Of a DNA stretch of 64,000 nt, positions 36,850 to 46,003 are shown one piece after another. The stretch comes from Labedaea rhizosphaerae (GTDB lineage: Bacteria; Actinomycetota; Actinomycetes; Mycobacteriales; Pseudonocardiaceae), in NCBI RefSeq assembly GCF_004362825.1, contig NZ_SNXZ01000007.1, positions 310,001 to 374,000 of the forward strand, written 5' to 3'. The position numbers were made by a program, and so were the translations under genes. Below the pieces are notes generated by a model that was not told the DNA's origin, searched no databases, and was given only the letters and a program-made list of their open reading frames with translations. Positions within the stretch are counted from its first letter, which is position 1. Each line of letters begins with the position of its first letter.

Positions 36850-37536
36850 GTGCCGGTCTGCCCGTCCGGTCACGACTCCACGGCCACCGACTACTGCGAC
36901 GTCTGCGGTCTGGTGCTCGGCGCGCCCGCGCCCGTACCGGTGTCGTCTCCGGTGTCGTCTCCGGGGTCAGCGCCGGTGTCGTCCTCCGCCGCGGCTGCGG
37001 TCGCGGCTCCGGTCGAGGGGATGACCTGCCGTAGCTGCGGTGAGCCTCGCGAAGGCCGGTTCTGCGAGGAGTGCGGGTTCGACAACGACCTGCCCTCGCC
37101 CCCGGCGGCACCCGAAGCCCCGGCGCGGCAAGCGCTGTGGACGGCCGTGGTCCGAGCCGATCGCGCGTGGTTCGACGAGGTCCGCCGCCGCGAGGGGTCG
37201 GAAGCCGCGGACATGGAGTTCCCGCGCTACTGCCCGGAACGCCGGTTCGAGCTCGACCGCGAGCAGGTCGCCATCGGCAGGCGCAGCCGCTCGCGCGGCA
37301 CCAACCCGGAGATCGACCTCGGCAGTCCGCCGTTGGACCCGGGTGTGTCCGCGCAGCACGCGGTTCTGGTCGCCCGGCCGGACGGCGGCTGGGACGTCGT
37401 GGACCTCGGCTCGACCAACGGCACCTCCGTCGGCGAGACGACCGAGGTGATCGAGCCGAACACCCCGGTCGCCGTCGCGGCCGGGGTGCCGATCCGCCTC
37501 GGTGCATGGACCGTGATCACGCTGGAGTCGAGCTAG
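36850..37536 (+). CDS. FHA domain protein with two zinc ribbons
   Basis: This encodes 228 residues from a GTG 3 bp after the vWA stop. Two ribbons (CPSGHDSTATDYCDVCG and CRSCGEPREGRFCEECG) are separated by a Pro/Ser/Val-rich linker. The C-terminal FHA domain has VAIGRRSRSRG, VSAQHAVLV and VVDLGSTNGTSV, the phosphothreonine-binding pattern. It is the likely reader of PknG phosphorylation. Unlike mycobacterial GarA it shows no ETTS-type Thr motif at the N-terminus, so it is not an obvious orthologue. Its TAG stop shares the palindrome CTAG with the convergent glnH stop. Confidence 0.9.
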   Translation: MPVCPSGHDSTATDYCDVCGLVLGAPAPVPVSSPVSSPGSAPVSSSAAAAVAAPVEGMTCRSCGEPREGRFCEECGFDNDLPSPPAAPEAPARQALWTAVVRADRAWFDEVRRREGSEAADMEFPRYCPERRFELDREQVAIGRRSRSRGTNPEIDLGSPPLDPGVSAQHAVLVARPDGGWDVVDLGSTNGTSVGETTEVIEPNTPVAVAAGVPIRLGAWTVITLESS

Positions 37537-38516
37537 TCGCGGTACTTCGCGGGTGGGACCGCGGGCACGGGGTGCAGCTGCTCGCCCAGCCACTTGTGGG
37601 CGCTGGCGGCGAGGCTGCCGTCGGCGCGGCCGCGTTCCAGCAGCCCGTTGACGAACCGCACCAGGTCCACGTGCTTCGGGCTCATCCCGATGGCGTACCG
37701 GGTCTCGGCGAGCGCGCGGCCGACGACCTTGGTCTGCGGGTCCTGGGCGGCCATTCCGGCGAGGATCGCGTCGTCGCTGGAGACCGCGGCGACCTTGCCC
37801 TGCTGCAACGCCACCACGCAGTCGGGGATGCCGGGCAGCGTCACCACCTGCAGGTGCAGCGGCAGGCGACGCAGGACCGCCTCGTTCGTGGCGCCGATGG
37901 ACGTGCACACCCTCTGCCCCGCGAGCTGTTCGACCTCGTTGACACCGGAGGCCGCCGGCACGAGCAGCCGCTGGTGCACTGTGGTGTACGGGGTGGAGAA
38001 CTCCACGGACTTCTGCCGGAGGCAGGTCACGGTGAAGCTGTTCACCACGATGTCGACCTGGCCCTGCTCGATCAGCGACACCCGGTCGGCGATGTCGCGC
38101 ACCACGAACTGGACCCGGTTCGGGTCACCGAAGATCGCCGCGGCGATCATGTGCACCAGGTCGATGTCCGAGCCCTCGAGCTGGCCGGTCTGCGGGTTGC
38201 GGTACCCCAGCAGGTACTTGCCCTGGTCGACGCCCGCGATCAGGCGGCCGCGGGCCTTGATCCTCGCCATCGTCGACCCGGACGGCAGCGCCTGCGGCGA
38301 CGGCAGCGGACCGACGGGGCGCAGGCTTTCCCGGACGGTCCCGCAGTCGGGCTTGCTCGGCGGGCGCGGTTTCGTCGCCGCCTGCTCGCCGGACGCGGCC
38401 GCGGAACCGTTGCCGTGCAACGAAGGCAGGACGAAGCCACCCAGCGACAGGATCGCTGCGACGGCCAGGAAGACCAGTGGTCGCTTGACGTCGACCACGG
38501 GACCGGGACTTGTCAT
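37533..38516 (-). CDS. glnH: GlnH-like amino-acid-binding protein, membrane-anchored
   Basis: This encodes 327 residues, with an ATGA overlap with glnX. It is a periplasmic-binding-protein family 3 sensor: ARGRLIAGVDQGKYLLGYRN, GSDIDLVHMIAAAIFGD, VDIVVNSFTVT and RYAIGMSPK. An N-terminal helix (PLVFLAVAAILSLGGFVL) has no Cys at the end, so it appears tethered by a signal-anchor, not a lipid. In mycobacteria GlnH binds Asp, Glu, Asn and Gln and reports through GlnX to PknG. Neighbouring glnX and convergent pknG argue for the same circuit; ligand specificity is inferred. Confidence 0.88.
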   Translation of the reverse strand: MTSPGPVVDVKRPLVFLAVAAILSLGGFVLPSLHGNGSAAASGEQAATKPRPPSKPDCGTVRESLRPVGPLPSPQALPSGSTMARIKARGRLIAGVDQGKYLLGYRNPQTGQLEGSDIDLVHMIAAAIFGDPNRVQFVVRDIADRVSLIEQGQVDIVVNSFTVTCLRQKSVEFSTPYTTVHQRLLVPAASGVNEVEQLAGQRVCTSIGATNEAVLRRLPLHLQVVTLPGIPDCVVALQQGKVAAVSSDDAILAGMAAQDPQTKVVGRALAETRYAIGMSPKHVDLVRFVNGLLERGRADGSLAASAHKWLGEQLHPVPAVPPAKYRD

Positions 38517-39796
38517 CGGTACTCCTCCACCCGGCGGGCGACGCCGATCGCGAAGCCGGCCGCGGCCAGCGCGAACAGCACGGTGGGGCCGAACGCGAGC
38601 AGCGTCGTCGCGCCGCTCGCGTCGTCCGTGGCGGCGGCGAGCCGGGCCCGTGCGGTGCCGCCCGCGTCGCTGACCGCCTTGTCCAGCGCGGTGAACGCGG
38701 CTCCCGAGCTGCCTTTGCCGGTACCGACGGCGGCCTGGACGGCATCGGCGTAGCGGCCCGCGTCGTCGGCCGTCCGCAGGTTCTTGTGCGCGGCCGTCCA
38801 CGCCCGGGCCGCCGTCCGGATCGTGCTGACGTCGACGCCGTTGGCCGCGGCCTTGGCCAGTGGCCCGTCGTCGGCCCGCAACCGGTCGAGCTGGTCGGTG
38901 AACCCCTGGTCGGACGCGCTGCCACCGCTGCGCGCGACCAGCACGAGGTTCTCGTTGCTGCGGGCCTGCAACACGAACGTGCGGGCCTCGTCCAGCGCGG
39001 TCGCGGCGTCGCTGGCCTTGTTGGCCTCGGCCAGTGCGCTGTCGGTGGACGCCGTGGCCACCACCCACCACAGCAACCCGGCGACGACCGCGACGCACGC
39101 GGCGACGACACCGAGGTTCAGCCTGCGGCGGGTCCGGCGGAACTCCTTGCGGGAGAAGTCGAGCGCGGCGATGAGCAGCGCCAGCCCGAACAGCACCACC
39201 GCGACCGGCAGCGCACTGGCCTGCCGGTAGTCGGCGTTCAGTTCGGTCACCTCCGCGCGCCGCAACTCCTCGGCCGCGGGCAGCAGCTGGGTGCGCATCT
39301 GGGTGGAGGCCTGCGCGAGGTAGGACTGGCCGAGCGGCAGGCCCTGCCGGTTGTAGGTGCGCGCGGTCTCGATCAGCCCGGCGTAGGCCGGCAACCCGGT
39401 GATCATGGTGTCCAGCGGCTTGGCGGCCGGGTCGTCCGGGCCGACCTGCCGGGACGCCTGCGCGAGGCGCTGACCGGCGCGGGTGACGTCGGCGTCGTAA
39501 CGCGTGCGGACCGCGGCGGGCTCCTGGCCGGCCGAGACGTAACCGCTGGTGGCCATCGCGTCGGCATCGGCCAGCGCCTGGTAGACCTCGCCCGCGACCT
39601 GGGTCAGCGACGTGTCCCGGTTGCCCACGTCGGTCACCGCGCTGGTGCGCGTGGTGCCACCGACCAGGCTCAGCACGGCCGTGACCAAGCTCGCGAGCGT
39701 CAGCACGACACCGATGCGGCGTAATCGCGCGGGCGTGCGCGGACCGGTCCACTGCGCCGCGCGCGAGCGTCGCAGCACCGGGCTTTGCGTCGTCAT
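38513..39796 (-). CDS. glnX: GlnX-like transmembrane sensor partner
   Basis: This encodes 427 residues. Four membrane helices (RIGVVLTLASLVTAVLSLVG; ALPVAVVLFGLALLIAAL; LGVVAACVAVVAGLLWWVV; LAFGPTVLFALAAAGFAIG) enclose two helical extracytoplasmic domains of about 130 and 140 residues. This tandem layout is that of mycobacterial GlnX, which relays GlnH occupancy across the membrane to PknG. No kinase domain is present, as expected. The gene is the promoter-proximal member of a two-gene minus operon, divergent from a GH31 enzyme. Confidence 0.85.
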   Translation of the reverse strand: MTTQSPVLRRSRAAQWTGPRTPARLRRIGVVLTLASLVTAVLSLVGGTTRTSAVTDVGNRDTSLTQVAGEVYQALADADAMATSGYVSAGQEPAAVRTRYDADVTRAGQRLAQASRQVGPDDPAAKPLDTMITGLPAYAGLIETARTYNRQGLPLGQSYLAQASTQMRTQLLPAAEELRRAEVTELNADYRQASALPVAVVLFGLALLIAALDFSRKEFRRTRRRLNLGVVAACVAVVAGLLWWVVATASTDSALAEANKASDAATALDEARTFVLQARSNENLVLVARSGGSASDQGFTDQLDRLRADDGPLAKAAANGVDVSTIRTAARAWTAAHKNLRTADDAGRYADAVQAAVGTGKGSSGAAFTALDKAVSDAGGTARARLAAATDDASGATTLLAFGPTVLFALAAAGFAIGVARRVEEYR

Positions 39797-39999
39797 GGAT
39801 CCCCCCTCGCCAAGCGGCTGATCTTAACCAGCCCGAGCCCGACTCCATGCCGTTTTCGCCAGGTCCGGTGCGACCTCCCAGGCTGTCCGGTTGTCAACGG
39901 CCGACGATCTGTACAGCGTTGGGCCGGCGTTGTAGAACTGGATCGAACAAGTAGCACCGTCACCTCCCTGCTCGAACCCCTGCCGTGTGAGGAGTGACC

Positions 40000-42900
40000 A
40001 TGCGCCGTCGACGCATGCCCAGGGTTGCCGCATTGGCCTCGATCCTGCTGGTGGTGGCGACCGCCGTGCAGCAACCGGCCGCGGCCGCCCCGCACAAAGC
40101 CGGAGTCCACGACGTCATATCCGGCAACGCGCGGTTCGAGGTGCTGTCGCCGACGTTGATCCGCACCGAGTACGCGGGGGACGCGCAGTTCGTCGACGCG
40201 GCCACGTTCAACGCCATCGGCCGGGACGGCTTTCCCGGCACGCAGTTCACCACCAGCACGGTCGACGGCTGGCTGACCATCACCACCGCCGCGCTGACCT
40301 TGCGCTACCGGGTCGGCTCCGGCGCGTTCGGCCCGGACAACCTGCAGATGCGGCTCAAAGCCGGCGGGCAGGACGTCACCGCCCGGCCGTGGACCGCGCC
40401 GCCGTCCTGCGCCGTCGGCGCGCTCTGCGAGGCGGAGAACCTGACGCTCGACGGTGTCGCGGTGGCCGACGACCACACCGGCTACACCGGCACCGGCTTC
40501 GCGGCCGGTTTCCAGAACAGCGGCAACTCCCTGTCCTTCCGGGTGATCGTGCCCACCGACGGTACCTACCAACTGGCTGCCCGCTACGCCAACGCCACCG
40601 GCGGCGACGGGCAGTACACCACCCGCACGCTGACCGCGTCGGTGGACGGTGTCTCGCGCACGCTCACCATGCCGACGACGGCCGACTGGAACACCTGGTC
40701 GCTGGCGAACACCACGTTCACCCTGGCCGCGGGCACGCACACCGTGACCATCGACCGTGGTGCCAACGACTCCGGAAACGTCAACCTCGACAGCCTCGCC
40801 GTGGTCGCACCGGGCGCGGGCTACCCGGCCCCGCCACCGCCGGCCGTGACGAACTGCCCGTTCGGCGGCGTCTGCGAGGCCGAAGCGGGGGCGCTGGGTG
40901 GTCCCGCCACCCTGGCCACCGACCACAACGGTTACTCGGGCGCGGGTTTCGTCGCCGGCCTGGACACCGGCGCCAGCGTCAAGCTCCACGTCACGGATGT
41001 GCCGAGCGCGGGCGCCTATGCCCTGCAATTGCGCTACGCCAACGCGCAGCCGGCGCCGCGCCCGGTCTCGGTGCAGGTCGGTTCCTCGGCGGCAACGTCT
41101 GTTTCGCTGCCGACGACGAGCACCTGGGACACGTGGCGCACCGTCGCCGTGCCGGTCACCCTCGCCGCCGGGGCGAACGACGTGACGATCGGCTGCCCGG
41201 ATGCCAGCAGTTGCCGGCTGAACCTCGACACGGTGGCGGTGGTGCCCGCAGGCTCGCCGCTGCTCGCGCCGCACGCCCCGCTCGGCGGTTACCGGCGCGG
41301 CCTGGACGGCGTGAACGGCTTCCCGAACACCACCCCGGGCCTGCTCTACCAGGACGGCTGGAGCCTGCTCGACGACACCACCTCGGCGACCTTCGACAAC
41401 GCCACCAAGTCCGTGCACCCGCGCCCGGACCACCACGGCCAGTCCTATCAGGACGGTTACTTCTTCGGCTACGGGCACGACTACCAGCGCGCGCTGTCCG
41501 ACCTGGCGACCTTGACCGGACCGTCGAAGCTGTTGCCGCGCTGGGCCTACGGCGTCTGGTACTCCGAGTACTACGACCGGACCGCCGCCGACTACGAGGA
41601 CACCATCCTGCCCAGGTTCCGCGCCGACGGCGTGCCGCTGGACGTGCTCGTCACCGACACCGACTTCAAATCACCCAGCACCTGGGACGGCTGGGAGATC
41701 GATGCCACGAAGTTCCCGGACCCCAAGGCTTTCTTCGACTGGGCCGCCGCGCAAGGCTTGCACAACACCCTGAACATCCACCCGAGCATCGTGGCGTCCG
41801 ACCCGCAGTACGCGCAGGCGCAAGCGACCGCCAAGGGCGGCCTCACCAAGTCGGGCGACAACTACGTGTTCGACTGGGGCAACCCCGACCAGCTCAAGGC
41901 GTACTTCGACCTGCACCAGACGATGGAGCAGCAGGGCGCCGACTTCTGGTGGCTGGACTGGTGTTGCGACAACTCCTACTCGTCGTTGCCCGGGGTCACC
42001 CCGGATGCCTGGATCAACCAGCAGTACGCCACCGACTCGGACAAGACGGTCGGCCGCGGCTTCGCCTTCTCCAGGGCGTTCGGGTCGCTGCAGGCCGGTG
42101 GCTACAGTGGACAGACGGGCCTGGCGACCGGGCCGTGGGCCGACAAGCGCACCACGGTGCACTTCACCGGTGACACCACGTCCAACTGGAACGTCCTGCA
42201 CTTCGAGGTCGGCTACACGCCGGGGGAGTCGGCGGCGACCGGGCTCTCCGCGGTCAGCCACGACATCGGCGGCTTCAACAACGACGGTACCCAGGCCACC
42301 GGCGCGGAACCGGGCAGCACCAAGGACGCCGACGACCTCTACGCCCGCTGGGTGCAGCTGGGCACGTTCCAGCCGATCGACCGGTTGCACGGCAACCACA
42401 GCGACCGGCTGCCCTGGCAGTACGGCACGGCCGCCAAGGACTCCGCGGAGAAGTTCCTCAACCTCCGGGAGAACCTGGTGCCCTACACGTACACGTTGGC
42501 ACAACAGGCAAGCCGGACCGGCGTCCCGGTGGTGCGTCCGCTGTACCTGCAGTACCCGGAGGCCCAGGACGCCTACGCCGAGGCGGGCGACGAGTACCTC
42601 TACGGCCCGGACGTGCTGGTGGCACCGGTGACCACGCCGGGGAACACCGCGAGCACGTCGGTGTGGTTCCCGCCAGGCAGCAGCTGGACCGACTACTTCA
42701 CCGGCAAGACCTACGTGGGCGGGACCACGCAGGACGTGACGAGCGACCTCGCCACGATGCCGGTGTTCGTGCGCTCCGGCGGCATCGTGACCACCCGCAC
42801 CGGCAAGGTCGCCAACGACGTGCAGAACCCGCTGACGAAGGCCACGGTGACCGTAGCCGGTGGCGCGTCCGGAGCGACCTCGCTTTACGAGGACAACGGC

Positions 42901-43179
42901 ACCACCACCGACGCCGGGCAGAGCACGTCGACCGCGATCCGCTACGTCGAAAGCGGTGGGCTGCACCAGGTTCAGGTCGGGCCTGCCACCGGTGGCTTCG
43001 CCGGCCAGGTCACGTCGCGGCAGTGGACGATCGCGTTCACCAACGCGTCGGCACCGCGCACCGTGACCGTCGGCGGGCAGCAGGTCAGTTCGTGGACTTG
43101 GGATGCCACCACCAGGACCGTCACGGTCACCACACCACCACAGCCGACGAACCGGGCCCTGGTCGTCGCCTATCGTTGA
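40000..43179 (+). CDS. Secreted GH31 glycosidase with two inserted CBM-like modules
   Basis: This encodes 1059 residues; GAGGAG precedes the ATG at 40000. A signal peptide ends near AAAAAPH (about residue 30). A GH31 N-terminal beta-sandwich is interrupted by two homologous CBM35/6-like modules (about 128-270 and 285-415), each with a CEAE opening, an HxGYxGxGF core and RYANA. The barrel then resumes with LPRWAYGVWYSEYYDRT. The nucleophile is Asp653 in FWWLDWC and the acid/base Asp725 in HFTGDTTSNW, with C-terminal beta domains after. It is an alpha-glucosidase or alpha-xylosidase type enzyme acting on extracellular polysaccharide; the exact linkage cannot be read from sequence. Confidence 0.9.
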   Translation: MRRRRMPRVAALASILLVVATAVQQPAAAAPHKAGVHDVISGNARFEVLSPTLIRTEYAGDAQFVDAATFNAIGRDGFPGTQFTTSTVDGWLTITTAALTLRYRVGSGAFGPDNLQMRLKAGGQDVTARPWTAPPSCAVGALCEAENLTLDGVAVADDHTGYTGTGFAAGFQNSGNSLSFRVIVPTDGTYQLAARYANATGGDGQYTTRTLTASVDGVSRTLTMPTTADWNTWSLANTTFTLAAGTHTVTIDRGANDSGNVNLDSLAVVAPGAGYPAPPPPAVTNCPFGGVCEAEAGALGGPATLATDHNGYSGAGFVAGLDTGASVKLHVTDVPSAGAYALQLRYANAQPAPRPVSVQVGSSAATSVSLPTTSTWDTWRTVAVPVTLAAGANDVTIGCPDASSCRLNLDTVAVVPAGSPLLAPHAPLGGYRRGLDGVNGFPNTTPGLLYQDGWSLLDDTTSATFDNATKSVHPRPDHHGQSYQDGYFFGYGHDYQRALSDLATLTGPSKLLPRWAYGVWYSEYYDRTAADYEDTILPRFRADGVPLDVLVTDTDFKSPSTWDGWEIDATKFPDPKAFFDWAAAQGLHNTLNIHPSIVASDPQYAQAQATAKGGLTKSGDNYVFDWGNPDQLKAYFDLHQTMEQQGADFWWLDWCCDNSYSSLPGVTPDAWINQQYATDSDKTVGRGFAFSRAFGSLQAGGYSGQTGLATGPWADKRTTVHFTGDTTSNWNVLHFEVGYTPGESAATGLSAVSHDIGGFNNDGTQATGAEPGSTKDADDLYARWVQLGTFQPIDRLHGNHSDRLPWQYGTAAKDSAEKFLNLRENLVPYTYTLAQQASRTGVPVVRPLYLQYPEAQDAYAEAGDEYLYGPDVLVAPVTTPGNTASTSVWFPPGSSWTDYFTGKTYVGGTTQDVTSDLATMPVFVRSGGIVTTRTGKVANDVQNPLTKATVTVAGGASGATSLYEDNGTTTDAGQSTSTAIRYVESGGLHQVQVGPATGGFAGQVTSRQWTIAFTNASAPRTVTVGGQQVSSWTWDATTRTVTVTTPPQPTNRALVVAYR

Positions 43180-43208
43180 TCGTCGGGGTCCATCGCCGCG
43201 CCGGAGCT

Positions 43209-45959
43209 CTAGCGGCTGGGGGCGTCGAGGTCGGCGAGCAGCTGGGCGACCTCGGACGTCCGCGGGTGGTGCAGGCGCTGAAGAGCGGCGTGCGCCTCCC
43301 GCCAGACGGCCCGCGCGGCGTCCTGGTCGCCGGTGAGCGCCCGCAGGCGACCCAGCATGATCCGGACGCTGAGCGCCGCCACGCTGTCGCGGGTGTCGCC
43401 TTCGACGGCGAACGCCTGCTCGCAGTGCTCGATCGCCTGTGCGTAGTTGCCCATGCGTTCGTGCGCCTCGGCCATGTTGGCCAGCGTCATCCGCACGAAC
43501 AACGCGCCGCCCGCGCGGCGGTAGGCCTCGAGCGCCTGCTTCGAGCTGGCGAGCCCGTCGGCGTGGTAGCCGCCGCGGATCTGCGCCTCGCCGAGGTTGT
43601 GCAGGCTGTGGGCGAGCCGGATCGCGTTGCCGGAGCGCTCGGCGGCGGTGACGGCCGCCCGCAGGTGCTCCAGGGCCGCCTCGTAGCGGCCGAGCAGGGC
43701 GTGGTGGTAGCCGAGTGCGCTGAGCGTCGAGGACACCAGCCGGTCGTCGCCGAGCGTGCGTGCGTGGGCGACGGCGGCTTCCTTGTGCGGCACCGCCCGA
43801 TCGTCCAAACGGGACGTGTACGCGCCGCCCAGCATCAGCTCGGCGCGGCAGAGCGAGCCCGGGTCGCCGAGCTCACGGGCGCACCGCAGCCCGATCCGGC
43901 CGGCGGTGATCCAGTCGTCGATGTGTTGGTAGGCCTCGAAAAGGTCGCGCAACGCCCAGCTCAGCCGCCACCCGGCGAGCGCGTGCCCGTCGTCGGCGCC
44001 CTGGCGCAGCAACGCGAGGATGTCGGCCCGCTGCGCGTTCCACCAGGTGACCACCTCGGCGCTGGTGGTGAACCGGACCGGTGGTGCGAGCGGCTCGCCG
44101 AGCCCGGGCACCGACGGCGGCGTGTCCGCCGGGCGGATCAGGCGGCTGGCCGCGATGGCGCTGTGCAGGTACCAGTCCAGCAGCCGCTCGACCGCGGCGG
44201 TGCGGTCGGCGGCGGTCTCCTCGGCGTGCACCAGTTCGACGGCGTACTCCCGCAAGAGGTCGTGCAAGCGGTACCGGTCGTCGTTGGCCGGCTCCAGCAG
44301 GTGCCGGTTGGCCAATTGGTCGAGGTGGCCGCGCGCGGTGCCGGGCGAGCCCAGCAGCACGCCGACGGCGCCCGCGTCGATCTCGGCGCCGGGGTGCAGG
44401 CCGAGGTGCCGGAAGGTGCGGGCCTGCGCCGCCGGTAGCGCGCGGTAGGACCACTCGAACACCGACCGCAGATCGCTCAGGCTGTCGCTCTCGTCGGCCA
44501 GGCCGTCGAGCCGCCGGGCGCGCGCACGCAGGTCGTCGGCGATCCGCCGGACGGGGGCGCTCAGGTGGCGGCCCGCTCGTTCGGCGACGATCCGCAACGC
44601 GAGCGGCAGCCGGCCGCAGAGCGCGACCAGCTCGGCCGTCGCCGACGGCTCGTGGGCCACCCGCGCCGCGCCGATCGCCTCGGCGAGCAAGGCCGTCGCG
44701 TCGGCGTCGGGCAGCTCACCGATGCCGATCCGCGTCGCACCCTCGCGCACCGCGAGGCCGGACAGGTGGTGCCTGCTGGTGACCAGTACGACGCTGTCCG
44801 ACCCGGGCAGCAACGGCCGCACCGACGCGGCATCGGCCACGTTGTCGAGCAGGACCAGCACCCGCCGGCCGGCCAGCTCGCCACGCAACATCGTCGCCCG
44901 CTCGGCCACCTCGGCCGGCACCCGGTCGGCGGGCACACCGAGCGAACGCAGCATGCCGTCCAGCGCGCTCGCCGCGCTGAGCGCCGGGCCGGGGCCGTAC
45001 CCGCAGAAATCGACGTAGAGCTGACCGTCGGGGAACCGGTCGCGCACCCGCCGGGCCCAGTGCACCGCGAGCGCGGTTTTGCCCGCACCGGCGATGCCGT
45101 GCAGCACGGCCACCACGACGGCGGCGACCCCGCCCGCCGGCCGCTCCAGCAACGCGTCGAGCGCGGCCAGCTCGTCGGACCGGCCGACGAAGCCGGCAAC
45201 ACCGGGCGGCAGCTGGTGCGCCACGACCGGGGCACGCCCGCGGATCTCCTCGTACAGGGCGCGCAGACCGGACGCCGGGTCGACGCCCAGCTCGTCGCTC
45301 AACCGGGTGGCGAGCCGCGCGTACGCGTCGAGCGCCTCGTCGCGCCGCCCGCACCGGTGCAACGCGAGCACCAGCCGCCACCACAGCGACTCGCGCAGCG
45401 GATGCCGCTCGGCGAGCCCGGCCAACCCGTCGAGCGCGCGTGCCGGTTCGCCGAGCGCGAGTTCCACGTCCACGCGCCGCTCGACCGCGGCCAGGTACTG
45501 CTCCGTCAACGCGGGCGCGTGGGCGCGCACCAGCGACGGACTCGGCACGTCCGCCAGCGGTTCGCCACGCCACAGCGCGAGCGCTTCGGCGAGGGGCGCC
45601 CGTGCGCGCGCCGGCGGCAGGTCGGCCGCCGCCCGCACGAGCCGCCCCAGTTCCAGCGCGTCGACCTGCTCGTCCCGGAGGTCGAGCACGTACCCGTCCG
45701 CCGTCGTGCGGATCGCCGCGTCACCCAGCACCCGGCGCAACCGCCGCACCATGTTGTGCACGCCCGCGCGCGCTTGCGCAGGTGGGTGATCGCCCCAGAG
45801 CCGTTCGGTCAGCACGTCGGCGGGCACCGGCCGGCCGGGTACCAGCGCGAGGCCGGCCAGCAGCACGCGAAGCCGGCCCTTGGGCACCTCGACGGGCGTC
45901 CCGTCGACCCACACCGCGAACGGCCCGAGCAGACCTATCGTCAGCCGACCGTCACCCAT
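43209..45959 (-). CDS. AfsR/SARP-family regulator with NB-ARC and TPR (SARP-1)
   Basis: This encodes 916 residues; the ATG at 45959 follows GGGAG (a GTG directly before is possible). Order: an OmpR-type winged helix (about 8-90; LLGPFAVWVDG, RLWGDHPP); a bacterial transcriptional-activation domain (about 95-240); an NB-ARC ATPase with Walker A GIAGAGKTALAV and Walker B RVLVLLDNV; and C-terminal TPRs (ALGYHHALLGRYEAALEHL). Such proteins activate secondary-metabolite genes, often gated by ATP and protein ligands. It follows SARP-2 by 44 bp on the same strand and is likely cotranscribed with it. Confidence 0.92.
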   Translation of the reverse strand: MGDGRLTIGLLGPFAVWVDGTPVEVPKGRLRVLLAGLALVPGRPVPADVLTERLWGDHPPAQARAGVHNMVRRLRRVLGDAAIRTTADGYVLDLRDEQVDALELGRLVRAAADLPPARARAPLAEALALWRGEPLADVPSPSLVRAHAPALTEQYLAAVERRVDVELALGEPARALDGLAGLAERHPLRESLWWRLVLALHRCGRRDEALDAYARLATRLSDELGVDPASGLRALYEEIRGRAPVVAHQLPPGVAGFVGRSDELAALDALLERPAGGVAAVVVAVLHGIAGAGKTALAVHWARRVRDRFPDGQLYVDFCGYGPGPALSAASALDGMLRSLGVPADRVPAEVAERATMLRGELAGRRVLVLLDNVADAASVRPLLPGSDSVVLVTSRHHLSGLAVREGATRIGIGELPDADATALLAEAIGAARVAHEPSATAELVALCGRLPLALRIVAERAGRHLSAPVRRIADDLRARARRLDGLADESDSLSDLRSVFEWSYRALPAAQARTFRHLGLHPGAEIDAGAVGVLLGSPGTARGHLDQLANRHLLEPANDDRYRLHDLLREYAVELVHAEETAADRTAAVERLLDWYLHSAIAASRLIRPADTPPSVPGLGEPLAPPVRFTTSAEVVTWWNAQRADILALLRQGADDGHALAGWRLSWALRDLFEAYQHIDDWITAGRIGLRCARELGDPGSLCRAELMLGGAYTSRLDDRAVPHKEAAVAHARTLGDDRLVSSTLSALGYHHALLGRYEAALEHLRAAVTAAERSGNAIRLAHSLHNLGEAQIRGGYHADGLASSKQALEAYRRAGGALFVRMTLANMAEAHERMGNYAQAIEHCEQAFAVEGDTRDSVAALSVRIMLGRLRALTGDQDAARAVWREAHAALQRLHHPRTSEVAQLLADLDAPSR

Positions 45960-46003
45960 CACGCTCCCGTAGGTCCCCCACCGTGCACCCGGCCCGGCCC
46001 AGC

